Source of the DNA: Oscillospiraceae bacterium
GTDB taxonomy: Bacteria > Bacillota > Clostridia > Saccharofermentanales > Saccharofermentanaceae
NCBI GenBank assembly: GCA_902776845.1
Contig: CACYRM010000005.1
Coordinates: 27,514-70,510, forward strand
Reading direction: 5' to 3'
Length of the DNA stretch: 42,997 bases
Part shown: piece after piece, positions 1 to 8,447 of the stretch
How the letters are laid out: each line of letters starts with the position of its first letter
Position numbering within the stretch: the first letter of the stretch is position 1
Notes under the pieces: generated by a model
What the model saw: the letters and a program-made list of their open reading frames with translations, nothing else
Databases searched by the model: none
What the model was told of the DNA's origin: nothing
Program-made: the position numbers and the translations under genes

Positions 1-11
1 GCCTAACTCTT

Positions 12-87
12 GCTCAGATAGCTCAGTCGGTAGAGCAGGGGACTGAAAATCCCCGTGTCGGCAGTTCGATTCTGTCTCTGAGCACCA
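12..87 (+). tRNA. tRNA-Phe (GAA)
   Basis: This is a complete 76-nt tRNA with encoded CCA. The 7-bp acceptor stem GCTCAGA/TCTGAGC is perfect, T and A sit at positions 8-9, and the D arm starts GCTC. The anticodon stem GGGGA/TCCCC closes the loop CTGAAAA, so the anticodon is GAA (Phe). The T arm carries GTTCGAT, followed by discriminator A and CCA. A strong terminator follows 12 nt later. The gene may be the last of a tRNA cluster lying outside the window. Confidence 0.97.
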
Positions 88-99
88 AAGCGTTAGAAG

Positions 100-143
100 A
101 CTCTTTCTTTTGCTTGATCTGTTTTGCAAAAGAAAGAGTTTTT
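100..143 (+). terminator. Rho-independent terminator after tRNA-Phe
   Basis: A 14-bp perfect stem (ACTCTTTCTTTTGC at 100-113 with its complement at 126-139) closes a 12-nt loop and runs into TTTTT at 139-143. Confidence 0.9.
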
Positions 144-163
144 AACATATAGGGGAAAATAAG

Positions 164-841
164 ATGTCGATAAAAAAGAGGTTAACACCTGCACTCGCCA
201 CTTTGCTGTTTCTCTTGACGGGAATAGCATGTCAGGTCGTGGTTATCAAGATATTTCCGTCGGTCACGGGTCTTCCTCTGATCGAAGATAATGCGTATAT
301 CCTTACCAGGATAATGGAGGGATATCTGATCGTACTTTCGCTTCTTTTCGCTGCTTTCACCAATTTCAAGATACATTTCGAGTGCTTTAAGCCCGGCATG
401 GAGAGATTTAAGAAGGATATGCTTATAAGCGGCATCTTGACGGCTGCTCTTATGATCATCCTGATCGCAATAAAGTTTGTACAGAACCAGGTGGATCCTG
501 AGGCTGCGGCAAGACCGTGGTTCGGCGGACTCTATCTCGGAACGTATATGCGCTGGTTCTATCCTATCAGCGCTGTTCTGCAGGAGCTCTTTGTTAAGGG
601 AATCGTTGAGGATAATATCACTGCTTCATGCAAGAAGTACAATAAGCATTTCTCGGTATGGATGACGGGACTGTTCTTCTTTGTGCTGCATATGGGTTAT
701 AACCTTCCGATGATGTTCGGAGCTGCTGTCCTTTGTATTGTGACAGGTTATCTCTACGAGAAGAACAAGTCTGTATATGGAAGCATTCTTATCCATTTTG
801 TAGTCGGATTCGTTCCCAAGATCGTAGGTATTACGCGGTAA
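164..841 (+). CDS. CPBP-like (Abi) membrane protein with degenerate motifs
   Basis: A 225-aa integral membrane protein with about six hydrophobic segments. Its C-terminal half resembles the CPBP/Abi family of intramembrane proteases (relatives of Rce1 and bacteriocin-immunity proteins). Motif 1, usually EExxxR, reads Q140-E141 then K145. Motif 2 is present as FVLH with H176. Motif 3 has H211 followed by VVG instead of the usual HxxxN. One glutamate and both histidines survive, but the paired glutamate, the arginine and the asparagine are changed, so activity is uncertain. The ATG at 164 has an AGGGG ribosome site about 10 nt upstream. The gene lies just after the tRNA terminator and appears monocistronic. 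Family assignment is moderate; the substrate is unknown. Confidence 0.7.
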   Translation: MSIKKRLTPALATLLFLLTGIACQVVVIKIFPSVTGLPLIEDNAYILTRIMEGYLIVLSLLFAAFTNFKIHFECFKPGMERFKKDMLISGILTAALMIILIAIKFVQNQVDPEAAARPWFGGLYLGTYMRWFYPISAVLQELFVKGIVEDNITASCKKYNKHFSVWMTGLFFFVLHMGYNLPMMFGAAVLCIVTGYLYEKNKSVYGSILIHFVVGFVPKIVGITR

Positions 842-874
842 GCGCCTGCTATGCGGTTAACAATGTTACAAACC

Positions 875-896
875 CTGTAATATAAGCATATTACAG
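875..896. promoter_or_regulatory. 9-bp palindrome between CPBP gene and glycosidase promoter
   Basis: CTGTAATAT (875-883) and ATATTACAG (888-896) are perfect complements around loop AAGC. The stem is AT-rich and followed by TTTC. It could be a weak terminator for the upstream gene or an operator, because TTGACA follows at 901-906. The sequence does not decide between them. Confidence 0.45.
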
Positions 897-941
897 TTTC
901 TTGACATTACGTTTGCACGGACCTTTGATACAAAATCCTTA

Positions 942-950
942 TGCTATACT
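942..950 (+). promoter_or_regulatory. Extended -10 promoter for the phosphodiester glycosidase operon
   Basis: TGCTATACT is an extended -10 (TGn then TATACT at 945-950). It lies about 50 nt before the ATG at 1003. A consensus TTGACA at 901-906 is too far upstream to pair with it and has no good -10 of its own, so the assignment is moderate. A small hairpin AGCGG/CCGCT lies in the leader just before the ribosome site. Confidence 0.5.
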
Positions 951-1002
951 CCAAAATAACTGATTAAAAATATAGCGGTACTGCCGCTGTTTTGAGGTGT
1001 TT

Positions 1003-2598
1003 ATGGAGTCTGACAATCTTGCCAAGTTCCGGAAAATAGCTGAAGGTCTTCCTTCGGATAAGAGGAATGCGCTTTATGCGCGTCTTAAGGGTATGTCCAG
1101 GGAAGAGGCCATGTCCGTTGTTGACCGTATGGTGGAGTTATCAGAACAGCGCAAGATCGAGATCACCGCAAGACCCAAGGTCCTTGCCGGAAGCGGACGT
1201 GCCGCTGAACCGCCGCGTTCAGCCGCAACTGATTATGAGGTAAAGACTCCGCGCACATGGACCGGCAGGAAAGATAATGACGACAGGATCGAAATCGTCA
1301 AAAATCCTGCAAAGAATCCGGCAAAAAAGCCTGCAGGGAAAAACGGTGTAAAGACCTCACAGCCCAAGTCCTTCAGACCTGACCAGAAACCCGTCAAAAA
1401 GGCGGAGCCTGCGGTTGCAAGAGCAGGAAGAGACCTGATCGCAAAGCAGATCGAGAAGAAAGAACTTGAGAGCATAGAGCTGTGTCTCCGCAAGGAGAAA
1501 AATAAGGAACTCGCAAAGAAAGCCGGTAAGATCGCGCTTGTCTGCTTCGGAAGACTTATGGCAGTCGTGCTTTCGACTCTGGTAATTGCGCTTGCAGGTT
1601 TTTACGCATTCCTTGTCATCATCATGAAGGGACCTTCCCCTCATTTAAGAGACCAGTTCGTTCCTTCGGTTATGGAGTCTTCCGCAGGCGGTGTGCTTGC
1701 GCAGATGATCCTTACCGATGAAGAGATCGAAGCTATCATGAACAGCAATAAGACGCAGGCATTTACCGAGATCACTGATACGACTCTTGTAAATGCCATG
1801 GCTGCTGAGCAGAACCGTAAGAACACAGAGGCTGATCCGGTTCTGGTAAATGAGCTCGATCCTGACGGCGACGGTATAGAAGTACATGATATCAGCGGTC
1901 CGATGTATCACGGCAAGATGCTGGTCGTATATGATCCTTCGAGGGTAATGGTCGCTTCTATCGATGAATACAACCACAGCGGCGCGGGCCTTACGCTTAA
2001 GGAACTGATCGATAAGTATGACGGCGTTGCCGGTATAAACGGCGGACAGTATGAAGATAAGAACGGAATGGGAATAGGCGGATGGCCCGAGGGTATTGTT
2101 ATTTCCGACGGTGAACTCAGGATGGGCGGTCTCGGATACGAGTATGAAGTATACGGACTTACTACGGAAAACGTTCTCGTTGTCGGAAGAATGACAGCTC
2201 AGCATGCGCTTGATATCGGTGTAAGAGATGCAGTCTCATTCGGTCCTGCGCTTATCGTAAACGGTGTGGCTGCCAACTATAACGGTTCGGGCGGGGGATT
2301 GAATCCTAGAACTGCCATCGGACAGAGAGAAGACGGAGCTATCCTTCTTCTTGTTATCGAAGGCAGAAAGACTTCCTCCATGGGCGCGACAATGGCTGAC
2401 CTTATCGATGTAATGCTTGAATACGGCGCGGTCAACGCTGCAAATCTTGACGGCGGAATGTCATCGGCTATGTGGCTTTACGATGAAGAACTCGTCTCGA
2501 GTTCCTCGATCAGAGTATCCCGTCAGATGCCCACGGCATTTATCGTTTTGCCTCAGAACACGGATCAGGGAGCAGCAGAGACAGCTCCGGAGGGTTAA
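1003..2598 (+). CDS. Membrane-anchored phosphodiester glycosidase (NAGPA domain)
   Basis: A 531-aa protein. Residues 1-175 are predicted cytoplasmic, Lys/Pro/Ala-rich and low-complexity. One TM helix spans about 177-209, and the rest is extracellular. From about residue 340 to the end it matches the NAGPA/phosphodiester glycosidase domain (as in human uncovering enzyme and bacterial exopolysaccharide-associated proteins): GINGGQY near 344, a central SFGPALIVNG and NPRTAIGQ segment, and the hallmark NLDGG at 481-485. The family cleaves sugar phosphodiesters; the substrate here is unknown, with cell-wall glycopolymer as an inference. ATG 1003 is chosen over the in-frame GTG at 997 because GAGG at 994-997 is correctly spaced from it. 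The stop abuts the next gene's start. Confidence 0.85.
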   Translation: MESDNLAKFRKIAEGLPSDKRNALYARLKGMSREEAMSVVDRMVELSEQRKIEITARPKVLAGSGRAAEPPRSAATDYEVKTPRTWTGRKDNDDRIEIVKNPAKNPAKKPAGKNGVKTSQPKSFRPDQKPVKKAEPAVARAGRDLIAKQIEKKELESIELCLRKEKNKELAKKAGKIALVCFGRLMAVVLSTLVIALAGFYAFLVIIMKGPSPHLRDQFVPSVMESSAGGVLAQMILTDEEIEAIMNSNKTQAFTEITDTTLVNAMAAEQNRKNTEADPVLVNELDPDGDGIEVHDISGPMYHGKMLVVYDPSRVMVASIDEYNHSGAGLTLKELIDKYDGVAGINGGQYEDKNGMGIGGWPEGIVISDGELRMGGLGYEYEVYGLTTENVLVVGRMTAQHALDIGVRDAVSFGPALIVNGVAANYNGSGGGLNPRTAIGQREDGAILLLVIEGRKTSSMGATMADLIDVMLEYGAVNAANLDGGMSSAMWLYDEELVSSSSIRVSRQMPTAFIVLPQNTDQGAAETAPEG

Positions 2599-3744
2599 AT
2601 GAGCACCTCGGAAGGCAATAACGGTAATACGCAGAATCCGAAGGATAAAAAGAAGGGGTTGAACTTCTTTCTTGTTTTCCTGATCTGCTGGCTCGTTGTC
2701 GTTACCGGTTTTATCGCATGGTTCCTTTTCAGATTTGATGATTTTGCCGCCAAATACGAGGAACAGTATCAGGCTGCTCTTCCTTACCATACCGCGGAAG
2801 CGATAACCCAACGGTTTAATGACCATGATGTTGATTACATTCTCGAAAATATGACTTCCAAACCTGTGGTTACGGTTTTCGAGGATGAAAACGTTGTAAC
2901 GGAATATGTAGCGTCGGTCCTGAACGGAAAGAGTTTTGTATACGTTGAGACAGACAGTTCAAGGGAAGATGAACCGGAATATTATGTAAAGACTGATGAC
3001 GGACTTCTTGTTGCAAGGTTTGAGCTGAAGGAGGACAGATCTGTCACTCTGCCTTACGGTTTTAAGGCGTGGGAGAAGGAATCTCTTGAATTCTATACTG
3101 CCGCCGCGTTCAGCGCTGACATATCCGCACCTGAGACGTATAAGGTCTATGTCAACGGGATCGAACTTAATGAGACTAATTCCACGACAGAACTAATCCC
3201 GTCAGAGCATACCCAATATGTCGAACCTTACGCTGAAATTCCCGGAACTGTCAATTATCAGATCAAAGGACTTTATAAGCGGCCTGTCGTGACAGCTGTG
3301 GATTATCTCGGCAATCCATGTGAATGCATTTACGACTCTGTCAGGGATACCTATGTGGTGAACTTCATCAAGGATTTCGAGGAAAGGGATGAACTCGAGG
3401 AATTTGCCATTTCCTTCACTTCAACTTTTGCCAATTTCATCTCGCAGGACGCGGCCAGTTACGCTTTGGACAAGTATTTCCCGAGCGGAAGCCAGGCATT
3501 GAGTTATATCAAGAGAAACTCCTCCAGAGAACTTTATACAAGTCACGGCAGCGTCTCGATCAATAATGAGGAGATCAAGGACTGCGTCGTATTCACTGAT
3601 GATGTTGTCTATATGGAGATCTATGTTGAGCAGTGGATGGAGATGTACTGGGGTTCAGATGAACCGGAAGTGGTTCCGACTGATGCTCACGTCTATTTTG
3701 TAAAGATCAACGGCAGATGGCTTGTAGGCGGCATCCGATACTGA
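2599..3744 (+). CDS. Single-TM extracellular protein of unknown function
   Basis: A 381-aa protein with a short Lys-rich cytoplasmic N-terminus, one TM helix at about residues 24-45 and a large acidic extracellular part. It has no recognised catalytic motif. The segment with YKVYVNGIELN resembles the short beta-rich modules of TcaA-like envelope proteins, and the C-terminus resembles NTF2-like tails of such proteins, but both are weak impressions. The ATG directly follows the stop of the glycosidase, with ribosome site GGAGGG at 2589-2594 inside that gene, so the two are translationally coupled and probably act together at the cell surface. Function is not assigned. Confidence 0.75.
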   Translation: MSTSEGNNGNTQNPKDKKKGLNFFLVFLICWLVVVTGFIAWFLFRFDDFAAKYEEQYQAALPYHTAEAITQRFNDHDVDYILENMTSKPVVTVFEDENVVTEYVASVLNGKSFVYVETDSSREDEPEYYVKTDDGLLVARFELKEDRSVTLPYGFKAWEKESLEFYTAAAFSADISAPETYKVYVNGIELNETNSTTELIPSEHTQYVEPYAEIPGTVNYQIKGLYKRPVVTAVDYLGNPCECIYDSVRDTYVVNFIKDFEERDELEEFAISFTSTFANFISQDAASYALDKYFPSGSQALSYIKRNSSRELYTSHGSVSINNEEIKDCVVFTDDVVYMEIYVEQWMEMYWGSDEPEVVPTDAHVYFVKINGRWLVGGIRY

Positions 3745-3769
3745 TCCCGCGCCTGAAGCTCCGTTCATA

Positions 3770-3798
3770 CAGTATTACCACAGAATTACTGCTTTTTT
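3770..3798 (+). terminator. Weak terminator-like hairpin
   Basis: CAGTA (3770-3774) pairs with TACTG (3787-3791), followed by C and six T. The short stem makes this tentative; its position after the operon fits. Confidence 0.4.
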
Positions 3799-3815
3799 GT
3801 AACGCTCCTGAAACT

Positions 3816-3841
3816 TTGTCTTTATTTTAAAATGATACAAT
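3816..3841 (+). promoter_or_regulatory. Candidate promoter for the GH2-like operon
   Basis: The extended -10 TGATACAAT has its hexamer at 3836-3841. TTGTCT at 3816 is too close (14 nt) to be a good -35, so the promoter rests on the extended -10. The start site would be about 3848, some 40 nt before the TTG start. Confidence 0.5.
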
Positions 3842-3888
3842 CAGACTAGACTATTATCGATCAATAGGTTTTCAAGGGGGTACAGGTC

Positions 3889-6800
3889 TTGGAATTTACA
3901 TATTCGAATGACGGCTTTTTGCCTTATGATTCTTTTGATTATATCTTTAACGAACGTCAGATGCCTGAATTCGGCAATGTCGCCACACCCTATATCAAGC
4001 CTCTTACGACATGGAAGTTCTATCTTGCCAACGGACAGACCGAGATCCCGTTCGGTGTAATGAACACTTCATATGACGATTCCGAATGGCCTCTTGTAAA
4101 TTGCCCTTCAACATGGCAGACAGAAGGCTTCGGTCTGCCCCAGAACCTGATCTATGATTACCCGATAAGACTTGAGGAGAACGCAGCCAGAAAAGAAGAG
4201 TCAATAAGTGACAAGTATGTGCTTAAGTCAACCGGCGATGATGACGATGAAGTCGGTATATACAGGACCACGGCCGTTTTCACTCCCTCTGATATTGAGA
4301 GAGCTCTTTATCTTGAGGCATCAGGTATCTGCGGAAGCTTCAAGGTGTTCATTAATGACAAGCTCCTCTGCAATTCCCATGCTCTTTACACAAGAAAGCG
4401 CCTGCTTATCTCAGGTCTTGTAAAGGCAGGCGTTAACTATATCACGATCATCGTTAACCGTTATGACCGTGATGATTCGGGTCATATCATCCTTGACGCC
4501 ATGAATTTTGGCTTTGCGGGTATCTTCAGACCTGTAATGATCGTTATGGATTCATTGCTTGAGCTGTCGAATCTTCATATCAAACTTGAATATGTTCCGT
4601 CCGCTTATATCTCTGAAGTAGCGAAAATGGATGCTCTTGCAGTCCGCGAGACTGTATCCCGCGTTCCTCACGGTGACTTCATGATCAAGGTCGATTTCTC
4701 GATGAGAAACCATACGAACTACATGATCCCTTATTCAGTCAGGATATCGCTTCTTGAGGCAAGGGCCACATACGATCCGTATAAGCTTCCCTTCGTGAAC
4801 ATCAAGGGGCAGAGCGAGCCTGTGGTAGGTGTTGTCGATGCAATGAAGGAGACACGCGCAAGCACTGATTTTGTTGCGCTCGATGTCGCACAGTGGTCTG
4901 ACTGCACTCCGGTACAGTACGATATCTTTTTCGAGGTAATGGACTCGGAAGGCAAGGTAATCTGCACGAAGAAGAAGCGGTTCGGATTCAGAACGACAGA
5001 GATCGTTCAGGATAAGCTCAATGTAAATGACCGCCGCGTTAATCTTATGCTCGTAAAATACTATGAGTTCGATCCGCAGGGCGGTATTGCGGTTCCGCAG
5101 GACCGTATGCGTCAGGACATCATCCTCATGAAGCGTGCCGGCATCAACGGCGTTATCGCTGACGGCATGCCGCTCTCGGATGAATTCCTTAATCTCTGCG
5201 ACCAGTACGGAATGTATGTAATCGCGACGGCTGCGGATTTCTATATGAGAGATTATGTTGAAGCGTGCATGAACCATCCGTCCGTTGTTATGTGGGGATT
5301 CCAGAAATACAATTTCGATCCTGAGACGGCGCAGAGAGTCAAGCATGAATGTCTTCTTATAGACGATACAAGACCGTGGTACTGCGAGGTGACAAGGACT
5401 GTCCAGGCTAACGGCAAAAAGGCCAGACCTCAGGGCAAGATCTCCGATATGAGACCTATGCCAAGCGAAGCCGGCGCGGTATTCGGTCCCTGGGAAGATC
5501 TCTGCCTCGACAGAAAGAAGATATTTGCTCTTAACAGGACCGGAAGAAATCTCTTTGAGACTATCCCGGGCAGAACAAGATTTACGGATGACGATACGCT
5601 TTATAAGTGGATACACCATGCGGATCTTGTCGGAGGAAAGCAGAAGGCTAATTCATGTATCGGACAGGGAATAGTCGACGCGGAACGTAATCCGCACCCG
5701 ATCTATCTTGATATCAAGAAGCAGTGCCAGACGATAGCTATCTTCGCGACTGCGGGAGATCCCGCGAATCTGACGATGCGCAACTCGAATCAGTTCGGAT
5801 ATACAGAGGAGCTTGATCTTGAGTGGAAGATCCTTCTCGGCGGAAGAACTATCATGTCGGGAAGAGGCGTTATCCCTGAGATCGAGCCTTTCGGTTCCAG
5901 AACACTGAGGTTCCCGTTCTCAACAGAATTCTTTACCACACCCGGATGGGCGCAGGGCAAAGCAGAGTTTATCGAGATGTATATGAACGCTCTTTCCAAG
6001 GAGCTCGTTTTTGATATCACGCTGAAGCTTCATAAAGACACCTATTATGCGAAAGCCGGCTATGAGGTGGCTTTCTATCAGGATGTCCTCACGGATAACA
6101 TAGCAAGTCCGGTAGGCAAGATCACAGTGTCTTCGGGCCTCGGAGACGGTTCAAGACCGCAGGAGAATGCCGCAAGACAGCTGGGTTCAGGCAGAGCCGC
6201 TCCTTCAGGGATACCGGGACTTGATTCAGGTATGAACGACAGTTCAGACGTGCCCGGAATCATTGAAGACCAGTCTCTTCTTACGGAGGAAGACAGCGGA
6301 CGTGTCGAGCGTATCAGCGACAATTCAGAACTTGCGGGATTTACGGCAGCTTTCGATGACAGTTCAGTTCCCGTGGAGGAAAAGATCGTCGATGTAATCA
6401 CAAAGAATACTGTCTCTGCTGTCTCACACGGATTATTCGTAGGTAAAGGCAATCTCCGCATCGGTTTCTCCAGAGATCCGGGAAGTCTGGAGAGCCTTGA
6501 GATAGCAGGTTACAATTTCCTTAAGGGTCCTCTTGCTCCGAGCTTCTACCGTTGTCCTTCCAACATTGACAGAACGGACAGAAGCTTTATCCTCGCGAAA
6601 ACGGTTTTCTCCAAGGAAAGCGATTACGAGAGTATTCAGGAATCCATAAAGTATGTCGGTTCCGAATACAGCAGCAGGGATGGCGAATTTACCATGATCT
6701 CAAGATACAAGTCTTTTGCCATGCATGGTGAAGTGCTTCTTTTCTATGAGGTTCCCAAGGCTGATACGATAAGGGTAACGCTTGATTTCAAGCCTAAGTA

Positions 6801-7290
6801 CGATATGGTCAGATACGGTATCAGATTCCCGGTCGTAAGGGATGACTGCGTATGCTCATGGTACGGAAGAGGTCCCGGTGAGTCTTATGTTGACCGTAAG
6901 AACGCGGCAAGACTCGGTGTTTATTCAGCTGGTGTCGGAAAGATATACCATCCTTACGCGAGACCTGCCGAGAATTCATCACACACCGATACCCAGATCG
7001 TTAAGATCACTAACGGTGACGGTGATGCCGTAGAGATCAGAAGGATCGGATACAATCCGAAGTTTGATTTCACGGTGCTTCCATACACGCCTGAGCAGAT
7101 GAATGAATTCCTGCATGAGGAACAGCTCATGAACAATGATTTCTGCGAATTCTTCTGTGACTTTGCTTCAAAGGAGATCGAGAGAACCAAGGATAATATC
7201 ACGACACAGCCGGTAAAGAAGGACGTAAGATACAGGGAAACATTTGAACTCAGGCTGGTTCCGAAAGACGGATATATCGAGGAGACATAA
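3889..7290 (+). CDS. GH2 beta-galactosidase-fold protein lacking catalytic residues
   Basis: A 1133-aa cytoplasmic protein (no signal peptide) laid out like LacZ: jelly-roll sugar-binding domain (about 35-220), Ig-like domains (about 220-375 and from 610), a central TIM-barrel-like region (about 375-610) and a C-terminal Bgal small-chain domain (about 834-1125) with YGRGPGES at 992-999. An Asp/Ser/Pro-rich linker fills about 744-832. The catalytic motifs are gone. The LacZ HEHH site reads LVKYYE (388-393), the SHYP histidine is absent, MWSLGNE reads MWGFQKY (468-474) with no acid/base Glu, and no CEY nucleophile motif occurs before the recognisable ERNPHP (599-604). It is therefore probably not a standard hydrolase. 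The start is TTG with ribosome site AAGGGGG at 3874-3880; no better upstream start exists. Confidence 0.85.
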   Translation: MEFTYSNDGFLPYDSFDYIFNERQMPEFGNVATPYIKPLTTWKFYLANGQTEIPFGVMNTSYDDSEWPLVNCPSTWQTEGFGLPQNLIYDYPIRLEENAARKEESISDKYVLKSTGDDDDEVGIYRTTAVFTPSDIERALYLEASGICGSFKVFINDKLLCNSHALYTRKRLLISGLVKAGVNYITIIVNRYDRDDSGHIILDAMNFGFAGIFRPVMIVMDSLLELSNLHIKLEYVPSAYISEVAKMDALAVRETVSRVPHGDFMIKVDFSMRNHTNYMIPYSVRISLLEARATYDPYKLPFVNIKGQSEPVVGVVDAMKETRASTDFVALDVAQWSDCTPVQYDIFFEVMDSEGKVICTKKKRFGFRTTEIVQDKLNVNDRRVNLMLVKYYEFDPQGGIAVPQDRMRQDIILMKRAGINGVIADGMPLSDEFLNLCDQYGMYVIATAADFYMRDYVEACMNHPSVVMWGFQKYNFDPETAQRVKHECLLIDDTRPWYCEVTRTVQANGKKARPQGKISDMRPMPSEAGAVFGPWEDLCLDRKKIFALNRTGRNLFETIPGRTRFTDDDTLYKWIHHADLVGGKQKANSCIGQGIVDAERNPHPIYLDIKKQCQTIAIFATAGDPANLTMRNSNQFGYTEELDLEWKILLGGRTIMSGRGVIPEIEPFGSRTLRFPFSTEFFTTPGWAQGKAEFIEMYMNALSKELVFDITLKLHKDTYYAKAGYEVAFYQDVLTDNIASPVGKITVSSGLGDGSRPQENAARQLGSGRAAPSGIPGLDSGMNDSSDVPGIIEDQSLLTEEDSGRVERISDNSELAGFTAAFDDSSVPVEEKIVDVITKNTVSAVSHGLFVGKGNLRIGFSRDPGSLESLEIAGYNFLKGPLAPSFYRCPSNIDRTDRSFILAKTVFSKESDYESIQESIKYVGSEYSSRDGEFTMISRYKSFAMHGEVLLFYEVPKADTIRVTLDFKPKYDMVRYGIRFPVVRDDCVCSWYGRGPGESYVDRKNAARLGVYSAGVGKIYHPYARPAENSSHTDTQIVKITNGDGDAVEIRRIGYNPKFDFTVLPYTPEQMNEFLHEEQLMNNDFCEFFCDFASKEIERTKDNITTQPVKKDVRYRETFELRLVPKDGYIEET

Positions 7291-7293
7291 AAC

Positions 7294-7908
7294 ATGGATA
7301 ACAAAGAGAGAATGCTTTCGAATCTTCCTTACAAGTCCTGGATGGACGGACTTAATGAGGAGCGCATGGAATGCAAGAAGAAGCTCTACCGGTACAATAA
7401 CATGGAACCCGATAAACAGGCTGAAAGGGAGAGTCTGCTACGTGAGATCTTAGGCAAGACCAAGGAAGGTTATCTCTGCATCGAGTCTCCTTTCCACTGC
7501 GATTACGGCTATAACATAGAGGTCGGATCGGACTTTTTCGCAAACTATAACTTCATCGTGCTCGATGTCGGCAAGGTAAAGATCGGCGATCACTTTATGT
7601 GCGGACCCAACGTGCAGATATGTACCGCCGGACATCCGATTCATCCCGAGTCCCGCAATTCAGGTTATGAATACGGTATCGACATTACGATAGGTGAGAA
7701 TGTCTGGATCGGCGGCAACGTTCTCGTATGCCCAGGTGTCACTATCGGCAACAATGTCGTTATCGGAGGCGGCAGCGTGGTAACAAAGGATATCCCGGAC
7801 AATATGCTCGCATACGGCAATCCGTGCCGTCCTGTAAGAGAGATCACAGAGGCTGACAGGGATTTCTATTTCCGCGACAGGAAGTTCGACGTAGACGATT
7901 ACAAGTGA
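7294..7908 (+). CDS. Maltose/galactoside O-acetyltransferase (LacA/Maa family)
   Basis: A 204-aa acetyl-CoA-dependent sugar O-acetyltransferase. The N-terminal Mac domain spans about residues 5-58. A left-handed parallel beta-helix made of hexapeptide repeats follows (for example ITIGENVWIGGNVLVCPG). The catalytic His lies in TAGHPI at about 110-115. Length is normal for Maa/LacA. It starts 3 nt after the GH2-like stop, so it is in the same operon, recalling lacZ-lacA order. The acceptor sugar is unknown; the family acetylates the 6-OH of galactosides, maltose or glucose. No missing residues were noticed. Confidence 0.92.
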   Translation: MDNKERMLSNLPYKSWMDGLNEERMECKKKLYRYNNMEPDKQAERESLLREILGKTKEGYLCIESPFHCDYGYNIEVGSDFFANYNFIVLDVGKVKIGDHFMCGPNVQICTAGHPIHPESRNSGYEYGIDITIGENVWIGGNVLVCPGVTIGNNVVIGGGSVVTKDIPDNMLAYGNPCRPVREITEADRDFYFRDRKFDVDDYK

Positions 7909-7920
7909 CGGTGAGTTCCA

Positions 7921-8370
7921 ATGGAAGAATTTGTGCTTCTTGATGAGACTTTTCTGCCACAGATGGCAGAACTATATAAGAATGCTTTTCGCGGGGAACC
8001 ATGGAATGACGACTGGAGCGATCCCGTTCAGCTGAATGAATATGTTAAAGAGATCTCAGGCGGCTATAATGCGCTTAATTACGGCCTTATAAGTAACGGC
8101 AGGCTTATTGCCATGTCGCTCGGCATGATCAGGCACTGGTGGGAGGGCACCAACTACAATATCGAGGAGTTCTGTGTTGCGCCTGATCTTCAGGGAAAGG
8201 GGACCGGCTCGCGTTTTATGAAGATGATCGAAAATGATATCAGGCAAAAAGGTCTGGCCGGAATATTCCTCCAGACTGACAATGATAAGCCGTCCTACCG
8301 GTTTTACATGAAGAACGGCTTCAAAGAACTGAATTCTCATGTGAGTTTCTATAAGAGCGTGAAAGAATAG
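7921..8370 (+). CDS. GNAT family N-acetyltransferase
   Basis: A 149-aa GNAT-fold acetyltransferase. The acetyl-CoA pyrophosphate loop is visible as LQGKGTGSRF at about residues 90-99, preceded by the beta-4 strand EEFCVAP and followed by LQTDNDKPSYRFYMKNGF, the usual C-terminal signature. The ATG is 12 nt after the acetyltransferase stop with GGTGAG at 7910-7915, so it is the third gene of the GH2-like operon. The substrate (amine, amino acid or aminosugar) cannot be told from sequence. Confidence 0.88.
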   Translation: MEEFVLLDETFLPQMAELYKNAFRGEPWNDDWSDPVQLNEYVKEISGGYNALNYGLISNGRLIAMSLGMIRHWWEGTNYNIEEFCVAPDLQGKGTGSRFMKMIENDIRQKGLAGIFLQTDNDKPSYRFYMKNGFKELNSHVSFYKSVKE

Positions 8371-8389
8371 ATAAGGTTATAGAAATCCG

Positions 8390-8417
8390 TTCACTTTAGC
8401 CGATTAAATGATAAACT
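8390..8417 (+). promoter_or_regulatory. Candidate promoter for MFS transporter
   Basis: TTCACT (8390-8395), a 16-nt spacer and TAAACT (8412-8417) make a moderate sigma-A match 31 nt before the ATG. Confidence 0.4.
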
Positions 8418-8447
8418 TTATTCATACGGTCTCCGGGGGTGATAACT

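Noticed and set aside
1..163. Integration site at tRNA-Phe
   Set aside because: No integrase, direct repeat of the tRNA 3' end or atypical genes were seen downstream.
4735..5619. 294-codon antisense frame inside the GH2-like gene
   Set aside because: The sense frame is a recognisable GH2 fold with a continuous domain layout; the antisense has no motif or ribosome site.
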